From assembly GCA_945872565.1 (NCBI GenBank), contig CAMBZN010000007.1:1-64000 (forward strand): a stretch of DNA of 64,000 nt, written 5' to 3'. Position numbers and translations under genes: made by a program. The stretch comes from Chlamydia trachomatis (GTDB lineage Bacteria; Chlamydiota; Chlamydiia; Chlamydiales; 2-12-FULL-49-11). The notes under the pieces are model-generated. The model did not search any database. It was given only the letters and a program-made list of their open reading frames with translations, and had not been told where the DNA came from. Shown piece by piece: positions 58,131-64,000 of the stretch (the first letter of the stretch is position 1; every line of letters begins with the position of its first letter).

Positions 58131-59516
58131 TTAAATATGATGGAAATGATTTACAGCCCCAAGAGAGGCTTCGTGTAATGCCTCTAAAAGGGTTGGGTGG
58201 GCATGAATTGTATTTGAGAGCACATCTACAGTAAGACCTGCAGAAATCGCCAAAGTTGGCTCCCCTATCATTTCTCCTGCATGGGGTGCAATAATACTTG
58301 CCCCAAAAAGTTTTTTTGTTGTTTGACATACCAAATATTTTACAAAGCAAGGGTCTGTCCCCCCTGTTGCAACATAGCGAGAATTCGCACTAAATGGGAA
58401 TTTAACCACTTTGTAAGGAATTTTTTTCTCCTTCAAGGTTTTTTCTGCAACCCCTACACTTGCTACTTCTGGATTTGTATAAATCACACCTGGAATTGCT
58501 CCATACCTTACTATACTCGCTCTTCCTAAAATAATATCCACTGCAGAAATTCCCTCTGCCGACCCTTTGTGAGCAAGCATAGCGCCCCCAATTACATCCC
58601 CTATAGCGAAAATATTTGCATTTGAAGTCTTAAAATATCCATCCACCTCGATAAAGCCCCTTTTATCCACTAAAACACCTGCATTTTCTAACCCCAACCC
58701 TTGTGTAAAAGCCCTTCTTCCAATAGCTACCAATGCGTGATCTGCAAAAAAGCTTTTAATCCCATTTTTTGTTTCCACAGTTAAAGTAACGCCGCTGTCA
58801 GTTTTTTCTCCCGCCACCACTTTTGCACCAAGAGAAAATGTGATCCCTTGTTTTTCCAAAATACGTTGAAATACAGAAGAGACATCCTCATCATATTCAG
58901 AAATGATACGATCTAAAAATTCCACAACCTCAACCTCTGAGCCAAGCCGTCTATAAAAAGACCCTAACTCCAAGCCAATTACCCCACCACCAATAACAAT
59001 TAACTTTTTAGGGATTTTCTTTAATGAAAGAGCCCCTGTGGAACTAATCACTTTTTCTTCATCAACAGGTAAAAAAGGTAATTGTATAGATTCTGAACCT
59101 GTTGCAATGATAAAATGCCGTGCCGTAATTTTTTTTTCACCCACTTGAAGGGTCCCTTTATCCACAAACGCTCCAGTTCCAACTAAGCGCTCGATTTTGT
59201 TCTTTTTTAATAGATATTCAACCCCGCCCACCAGCTTTTTTACAATCTCACTTTTTTTGTTCATCATCGCTTGAAAATCAATTTCCACATCCTTACAGTT
59301 AATACCCCATTCTCCGCCTTCACTTTGGATCATATGTAAGATTTCAGAGGCGTGTAAAAGCGCTTTAGATGGGATGCATCCGACGTTTAAACATGTTCCC
59401 CCTATCCACCCTTCTTTTTCGACTAAAGCTGTTTTAAGACCATTTTGCGCTGCATGAATTGCTGCCACATACCCCGATGGTCCCCCGCCAATTATTACAA
59501 GATCAAAATCAGCCAT
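58131..59516 (-). CDS. lpd: Dihydrolipoyl dehydrogenase (E3)
   Basis: 461 residues. FAD site IIGGGPSGYVAA, redox disulfide GGTCLNVGCIPSK, NAD site IGGGVIGLELGS, FAIGDVIGG and the C-terminal HAHPTLLEAL with the catalytic His-Glu of the partner subunit. It reoxidises dihydrolipoamide of the oxoglutarate dehydrogenase complex. It is third in the sucA-sucB-lpd operon, overlapping sucB by one base, with TTAGGAG upstream. Confidence 0.97.
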   Translation of the reverse strand: MADFDLVIIGGGPSGYVAAIHAAQNGLKTALVEKEGWIGGTCLNVGCIPSKALLHASEILHMIQSEGGEWGINCKDVEIDFQAMMNKKSEIVKKLVGGVEYLLKKNKIERLVGTGAFVDKGTLQVGEKKITARHFIIATGSESIQLPFLPVDEEKVISSTGALSLKKIPKKLIVIGGGVIGLELGSFYRRLGSEVEVVEFLDRIISEYDEDVSSVFQRILEKQGITFSLGAKVVAGEKTDSGVTLTVETKNGIKSFFADHALVAIGRRAFTQGLGLENAGVLVDKRGFIEVDGYFKTSNANIFAIGDVIGGAMLAHKGSAEGISAVDIILGRASIVRYGAIPGVIYTNPEVASVGVAEKTLKEKKIPYKVVKFPFSANSRYVATGGTDPCFVKYLVCQTTKKLFGASIIAPHAGEMIGEPTLAISAGLTVDVLSNTIHAHPTLLEALHEASLGAVNHFHHI

Positions 59517-60628
59517 TATTCTCCTAAAATATACAACGCAGGATCTTCTATCAATTTTTTGATCCTAACTAGAAATTGGACAGAATCCTTTCCATCAATA
59601 ATTCTGTGATCATAACTTAATGCAAGGTACATGATGGGCCGAATTTCCACCTTCCCATCCACAGCAACTGGTCTATCTACTATATTGTGTAATCCTAATA
59701 TTGCACTTTGTGGAGGGTTTAAAATTGGTGTAGAAAGCATCGAACCAAACACCCCGCCGTTAGTAATGGTAAAGGTTCCCCCAGCCATATCTGAGATGGT
59801 CAATTTACCATTTTTTGCAACCTCTGCCATTTTATTCATTGCTCGGGTCATCTCCACCATGCTCATTGTATTAATATTTCGAATCACAGGAACAACAAGC
59901 CCCTTTTGTGTACTTACTGCAATTCCCATGTGGACATTTTTATTGTATACGATTTCATCTCCATCAATATATGCATTTACCTCGGAAAATTCTGTTAAAG
60001 CCTGGGAGGCTGCCTTCATAAAGAAGGGGAGAAAAGTAAGGTTTACCCCATATTTTTTAGCAAAAGCATCTTTTTCTCTTGTTCGAATTGCCATTACTGC
60101 TGACATATCCACCTCATTAAATGTGGTAAGCATTGCAGTTTCGTTTTTAACTCCAACCAACCGTTTTGCAATGATTGATCTTATTTTGGGCATTTTAATT
60201 CTTGTCGTGGATTCAGGGGTTTCAACTGTTGCAAACTCTTCTCTAATTTGAGGTTTTTGAACACTTACCTGGTTCACTGGGGTTGGAGTAATGGTATTTT
60301 GAATATGGTCATCTATCTGCTCTCTTACCCCTTGTGATTGTGCACGGGGTTCTTCCTGGGCGGGTGATTTTATCGGTTCGGAAGGTTTAGATTCACTGTC
60401 AATCACTGCAAACACCTCCCCTATTGATAAAACTTCCCCTATTTTTTTAGAGAAAGTGATTGTTCCAGAAACCGGTGCCGGAACCTCTAGTGATGCTTTA
60501 TCTGACTCTAACTCGATGATCATGGTATCTTCTTGAACAAAAGCGCCGCCGTTAACAAGGATTTTTCCAATAGTCACTTCAGTGACGGATTCTCCTACCG
60601 CTGGGACTTGTACTTCGACTTTTGCCAT
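59516..60628 (-). CDS. sucB: Dihydrolipoyl succinyltransferase (E2 of oxoglutarate dehydrogenase)
   Basis: 370 residues. One lipoyl domain (about 1-78) carries the lipoylated Lys in [14 protein letters not shown] low-complexity linker follows (about 80-140). The acyltransferase domain starts at [13 protein letters not shown] and ends with the catalytic [14 protein letters not shown] (His-x3-Asp-Gly). No peripheral-subunit-binding domain is recognisable between linker and catalytic core, and the protein is about 35 residues shorter than E. coli SucB. It overlaps its neighbours by one base each. Confidence 0.95.
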   Translation of the reverse strand: MAKVEVQVPAVGESVTEVTIGKILVNGGAFVQEDTMIIELESDKASLEVPAPVSGTITFSKKIGEVLSIGEVFAVIDSESKPSEPIKSPAQEEPRAQSQGVREQIDDHIQNTITPTPVNQVSVQKPQIREEFATVETPESTTRIKMPKIRSIIAKRLVGVKNETAMLTTFNEVDMSAVMAIRTREKDAFAKKYGVNLTFLPFFMKAASQALTEFSEVNAYIDGDEIVYNKNVHMGIAVSTQKGLVVPVIRNINTMSMVEMTRAMNKMAEVAKNGKLTISDMAGGTFTITNGGVFGSMLSTPILNPPQSAILGLHNIVDRPVAVDGKVEIRPIMYLALSYDHRIIDGKDSVQFLVRIKKLIEDPALYILGE

Positions 60629-63285
60629 TACTCTAAGACCTTTTTAAGGATGATCTCCTGCTCGTATTTAAATACGGAAGAAAAAGCTGTTGCTGTTGAT
60701 TCTAACCTTATTCTTCCTACATACTGTAAAGTTCCTTTTTTTCCAATGATCTGATTGAGATATTCTTTGGCAAAGGAATATGCTCCTTGGTTTTTTGGCT
60801 CTTCTTGTGCGTAGATAAAGGTTTTAGCGTTGGTGAACTTTTTTAAAACTTCGCGAATTTTTTCTTGTGGAAAGGGGTATAATTGCTCGATTCTAACTAT
60901 TGCGCAGGATTTTTCTTTATCAGCTTTTTCAATTTCAAGGGCGATTTTACCACTTGCAAACACAATCTTTTCCTCCTGACCACTTCCCACTACAATCACC
61001 TGCTCTAACTCCCCTTCTTTAAATTCAGCTGCACTGGAGGTCTGATTTCTTAAGTCTTTTTTTGGGGTAAATACAATAAGGGGAACCTTATCTTCAGACA
61101 AAGCTTGACTCCGAATTAAATGAAACATCTGCTTGGGGGTTGTTGGGTAGAAAATTCGCAGATTTTTTCTTGCGGCAAGTTGCAGGAATCGCTCAATCCT
61201 CCCACTAGTATGCTCCTGTCCCATCCCTTCATTTCCATTTGGAAGGTATAATACTAAAGAGGAGGTAATCCCCCATTTTGATTTTGTTGCAGTGATAAAT
61301 TGATCTACAACAATCGACGCTCCATTATAAAAATCTCCAAATTGTGCCTCCCAAATAACCAACCCATTTTTAGTATTGATACTATAGCCATACTCAAACC
61401 CCATTACCGCATACTCTGAAAGGGGAGAGTTATACACTGTAAAAGCATTCTTCTTAATATGATCAAGGGGGTTATACACCCTATCTTCATCTAATTGATC
61501 CACATATACCGCATGACGATGAGAAAACGTCCCTCGACAACTATCTTGCCCCGAAAGACGAACTGTCCGTCCATCTATTAAAATAGATCCATAAGCCATC
61601 AACTCAGCAATTGCCCAATCTATGAGATTTTCCCTCTCCATTTCTAAAGCTTGCCCCCTCCCTTGTATTAGTTTTTGTATTTTTGGATGCAGATTAAAGT
61701 CTTTCGGAGTGGTGGTAAGAGCTTGTTTCACTTGTTCAAACACTTGCCGGGAAATTTTTGTCTCGATTTTAGGATACGCCTCATACTCTTCTTCTGGATT
61801 GGTAGTAAAAGAGACTAGATCTTCTAGCGGCTTTTCCCCGCCAGGTGTTATTTTTTCAAATCCGAGCTTGAATTGTTCTTTTAACTTAAGTTCGAATGAG
61901 TCAATCTCTCCTTGAGTAATCCAATTTTTTTCTAAAAAATCACCCTTTAATGTTGAATAGAGATCTTTACACCCTTTGATTTGTTCGTACAACCCTGGGT
62001 TTGTAAAATTAGGTTCATCAGCTTCATTGTGGCCATAAAGACGATGGCAGCTGAAATGAATAAAAATGTCTGATTTAAATTTATCTTGGTACTGCACTGC
62101 AATCTTTGCAACTGCAATCACATCCTCTATTCTTGTTGCATCTACATGAAGAACTGGTATGGAAAAAGCTTTTGCAATATCACTTGGATAGTAAGTGGAA
62201 CGGCTTTGCTTTGGGGAAGCTGTAAATCCGATTTGGTTGTCGATAATCACATGAATAGTCCCTTTATTGGTATAGCCCTCAATTGAGTCAAATTGTAGTG
62301 TTTCATAAACTATTCCCTGACCAGCAATTGATGCATCACCGTGAATTACAACACCCAGTGCTTTTGATAACCCATCATCAAGCCTTGCTCTAATCATTCC
62401 AGCAAGCACTGCGTTCACCGCCTCTAAATGACTTGGGTTTGCAGCCATTTGGAGAAAGATAGATTTTCCAGAGAGAGTTTTTACTGTGTTTTTATATCCT
62501 GAATGATATTTTACATCCCCCAGACCTGGTTTTTGCGGGAATTGATCACTCTTAAATTCTGTAAAGATCTCGTGGTAAGGTTTTTCCATGATATGGCAAA
62601 GGGTATTTACACGTCCTCTGTGGGCCATACCTATATACCCCTCTTGGTATCCAAAAGCTGCCGCCTCATCCACCATTATTTTTAATAATGATAAGAAACT
62701 CTCCCCCCCTTCTATTGAGAATCTTTTTGCCCCTAGGAATTTTTTATGGAGAAATTCTTCTAAAAGCTTTGCTTTACCCACTTCTTTTAAAGCACTTACA
62801 AAGGTTACTGTGGGAATACTTTCTTTATGATTCATCGCATTTTGAAAAAACATCGCCTTTTCAGGTTGGTCCTCCTGAAAAAATTCTAATCCAAATCCGC
62901 CGCAGTAGTTTTGCTTTAGTATTTCTATCAACTCTGCAAGGGGGATGTTTTTCTCTTTGTACTCTTTAGCAGAAACTAACTGTAGAAGATCCGCTTTTGA
63001 AAGTTGTGTATACTCAAGCATCTTATCAAGATTAAATGGTTTTTGAGCTTGTAGTGAATTGGTTTTTGCAAATAGATGGCCGTATTTTTTAAAATAATCG
63101 ATAACCCTCTGGACATCAAGACACTCCCCTTGTTGATTGTTGGTTTTTACGGGGGTTGTAAGTTCCATCCCTTGAAAAAAACGGACCCATTCGATAGGAA
63201 CTGATTTGTGATCTTTTTGGTATTGATCAAAGAGGGTGTATATATACCCTTCATTTTCAAAATGTAAGAATTCCTCTTCGTTCAT
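60628..63285 (-). CDS. sucA: 2-oxoglutarate dehydrogenase E1 component
   Basis: About 885 residues. E1 decarboxylates 2-oxoglutarate with thiamine diphosphate and passes the succinyl group to SucB. The N-terminal E2-binding region ([17 protein letters not shown]), [11 protein letters not shown], the ThDP site [23 protein letters not shown] and the transketolase-like pyrimidine domain ([16 protein letters not shown]) are present. The ATG at 63285 has TTAAGG upstream; a GTG two codons earlier overlaps that site. First gene of the operon, corresponding to CT054 in C. trachomatis. Confidence 0.96.
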   Translation of the reverse strand: MNEEEFLHFENEGYIYTLFDQYQKDHKSVPIEWVRFFQGMELTTPVKTNNQQGECLDVQRVIDYFKKYGHLFAKTNSLQAQKPFNLDKMLEYTQLSKADLLQLVSAKEYKEKNIPLAELIEILKQNYCGGFGLEFFQEDQPEKAMFFQNAMNHKESIPTVTFVSALKEVGKAKLLEEFLHKKFLGAKRFSIEGGESFLSLLKIMVDEAAAFGYQEGYIGMAHRGRVNTLCHIMEKPYHEIFTEFKSDQFPQKPGLGDVKYHSGYKNTVKTLSGKSIFLQMAANPSHLEAVNAVLAGMIRARLDDGLSKALGVVIHGDASIAGQGIVYETLQFDSIEGYTNKGTIHVIIDNQIGFTASPKQSRSTYYPSDIAKAFSIPVLHVDATRIEDVIAVAKIAVQYQDKFKSDIFIHFSCHRLYGHNEADEPNFTNPGLYEQIKGCKDLYSTLKGDFLEKNWITQGEIDSFELKLKEQFKLGFEKITPGGEKPLEDLVSFTTNPEEEYEAYPKIETKISRQVFEQVKQALTTTPKDFNLHPKIQKLIQGRGQALEMERENLIDWAIAELMAYGSILIDGRTVRLSGQDSCRGTFSHRHAVYVDQLDEDRVYNPLDHIKKNAFTVYNSPLSEYAVMGFEYGYSINTKNGLVIWEAQFGDFYNGASIVVDQFITATKSKWGITSSLVLYLPNGNEGMGQEHTSGRIERFLQLAARKNLRIFYPTTPKQMFHLIRSQALSEDKVPLIVFTPKKDLRNQTSSAAEFKEGELEQVIVVGSGQEEKIVFASGKIALEIEKADKEKSCAIVRIEQLYPFPQEKIREVLKKFTNAKTFIYAQEEPKNQGAYSFAKEYLNQIIGKKGTLQYVGRIRLESTATAFSSVFKYEQEIILKKVLE

Positions 63286-63356
63286 GCTCACCTTAAGTCT
63301 TAGATTATCTATCTTTACTCTACCGGGGGAAAGATTGATTTCAAGAGAAAATCTTC

Positions 63357-63385
63357 TTGCTATCGTGATAGGAAATAGTTATAAT
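63357..63385 (+). promoter_or_regulatory. Promoter for the CT053-like gene
   Basis: TTGCTA (63357-63362), 17 nt, TATAAT (63380-63385), with a leader of about 30 nt that holds the AGAGAG Shine-Dalgarno. Conventional leadered layout. Confidence 0.6.
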
Positions 63386-63421
63386 TTCAAACTAAACGGT
63401 TCATCGATACAAGAGAGTGAT

Positions 63422-63883
63422 ATGAAAAGTGAAAGACTGAAAAAACTTGAAACTGAGATTAAAGAGCTAAAAAAATGGTTAGACCTCGATCTTGTTCCAA
63501 AAAAAGATATAGAGAAACATAATATTGAGATTAGCGCTTTGCAGGCAAAAATAGACGAGGAGAAGAAGCGTTTAGATTATCTAAAACCAAGCGGTGAAGT
63601 GGATGATTTTATGATGCCGAAAAAAGGTCAGCCTAAACAAGTTTATGAACCGCAATCGATGGCTGATGTGGATTTTGAAAAAAACAGCGACAACTCAAAC
63701 TTTGATATGGATACTCTCACCTCCTTTGAAGCTGATCACACTACCCTGTTTGATATAGAGATGGCAGGTGGCGGAGATAAAGCAACTGCCGAATATGAAT
63801 CTGATGAAGATCCATTTAGCGACAAAAATCGTTGGAAGCGAACAAAAGATTTGCCTGAAGATGATTATGATGACTCGTGGTAA
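63422..63883 (+). CDS. CT053-like hypothetical protein
   Basis: 153 residues. An N-terminal coiled coil (about 1-58, MKSERLKKLETEIKELKKWL and on) is followed by an acidic, disordered-looking region ending DLPEDDYDDSW. The position between sucA and a hemN-like gene is that of CT053 in C. trachomatis; I infer orthology from place and size, not from a motif. The 62 codons open before the ATG at 63422 span the promoter and are not coding. Overlaps the hemN-like start by 17 nt. Confidence 0.75.
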   Translation: MKSERLKKLETEIKELKKWLDLDLVPKKDIEKHNIEISALQAKIDEEKKRLDYLKPSGEVDDFMMPKKGQPKQVYEPQSMADVDFEKNSDNSNFDMDTLTSFEADHTTLFDIEMAGGGDKATAEYESDEDPFSDKNRWKRTKDLPEDDYDDSW

Positions 63884-64000
63884 AAGCCTATATATACACA
63901 TCCCTTTTTGTAGAAAAAAATGTCCCTACTGCCATTTTTTTGTTGTAAAATACAATGAAAATAAAATGGATGCTTTTGCTGATCTTTTAATTAAAGAGAT
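63867..64000 (+). CDS. HemN/HemW-like radical SAM protein, cut by the right edge
   Basis: The frame from the ATG at 63867 (or the next codon, 63870) runs to the window edge, 44 codons. SLYIHIPFCRKKCPYCHFF carries the radical-SAM Cys-x3-Cys-x2-Cys with the HemN-type Tyr-Cys-His-Phe follow-up. HemW-type members insert haem, HemN oxidises coproporphyrinogen; the visible part cannot separate them. The place after sucA and CT053 matches CT052 (annotated hemN) in C. trachomatis. Confidence 0.85.
   Translation, partial: MMTRGKSLYIHIPFCRKKCPYCHFFVVKYNENKMDAFADLLIKE

Noticed and set aside
59631-60251. 206-codon plus-strand frame
   Set aside because: It lies wholly antisense to sucB; sucB has all family motifs.

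Overview
The window is a stretch of a chlamydial chromosome, most likely from an environmental (Parachlamydiales-type) member rather than Chlamydiaceae. The evidence is an ADP/ATP-type nucleotide transporter of the TLC family, a Pkn1-type kinase/FGE-like protein, gatCAB close to rnhC and a RodZ-like HTH gene (the C. trachomatis CT002-CT009 neighbourhood), sucA-sucB with a CT053-like gene and a hemN-like gene (CT052-CT055 neighbourhood), a DhnA-type class I aldolase, and many short proteins with the paired hydrophobic lobes of inclusion-membrane (Inc) proteins. DNA is AT-rich and genes are dense, with many 1-26 nt overlaps. I cannot name the family or genus from sequence alone. No tRNA, rRNA or CRISPR array was seen.

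Layout. 1-9 kb: a membrane protein cut by the left edge, an AroE-like protein, an alpha/beta hydrolase, an M50-like metalloprotease candidate, mnmA, an RDD protein, a pseudouridine synthase, a double PspC protein and a glycerol-kinase-like protein that has lost key residues. 9-15 kb: adk, nucleotide transporter, fatty-acid desaturase, outer-membrane barrel, YheT-like hydrolase. 15-20 kb: small secreted or membrane proteins, two paralogous secreted proteins, a VKOR-like membrane protein with an SDR epimerase. 20-31 kb: histidine phosphatase, NSS symporter, umuDC, APC permease, a short MgtE-like protein, glmS, a coiled-coil protein, DhnA aldolase. 32-37 kb: two tandem genes fusing a membrane LTA-synthase/sulfatase-like domain to leucine-rich repeats. 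37-41 kb: oppBCDF. 41-51 kb: APC-USP permease, pkn1-like, rodZ-like, rnhC, Yip1 protein, gatCAB. 51-58 kb: an accessory island of Inc-like proteins with in-frame repeats, a Xer recombinase, an Fe-S mini-operon and a transposase remnant. 58-64 kb: sucA-sucB-lpd, a CT053-like gene and the start of a hemN-like gene.

How it works together. Much of the content fits an intracellular life: import of nucleotides (NTT beside adenylate kinase), amino acids and peptides (NSS, two APC permeases, Opp), amidotransferase-dependent charging of Gln/Asn tRNAs, the oxoglutarate dehydrogenase complex, and a surface/host-interface set (OMP, Inc-like proteins, secreted proteins).

The points most worth a second look are: (i) the tandem LTA-synthase-like/LRR fusions; (ii) at least eight genes whose sigma-70-like promoters end 6-8 nt before the ATG with no Shine-Dalgarno, predicting leaderless mRNAs; (iii) catalytic-residue losses in the glycerol-kinase-like and Pkn1-like proteins; and (iv) the Inc/Xer/repeat island.
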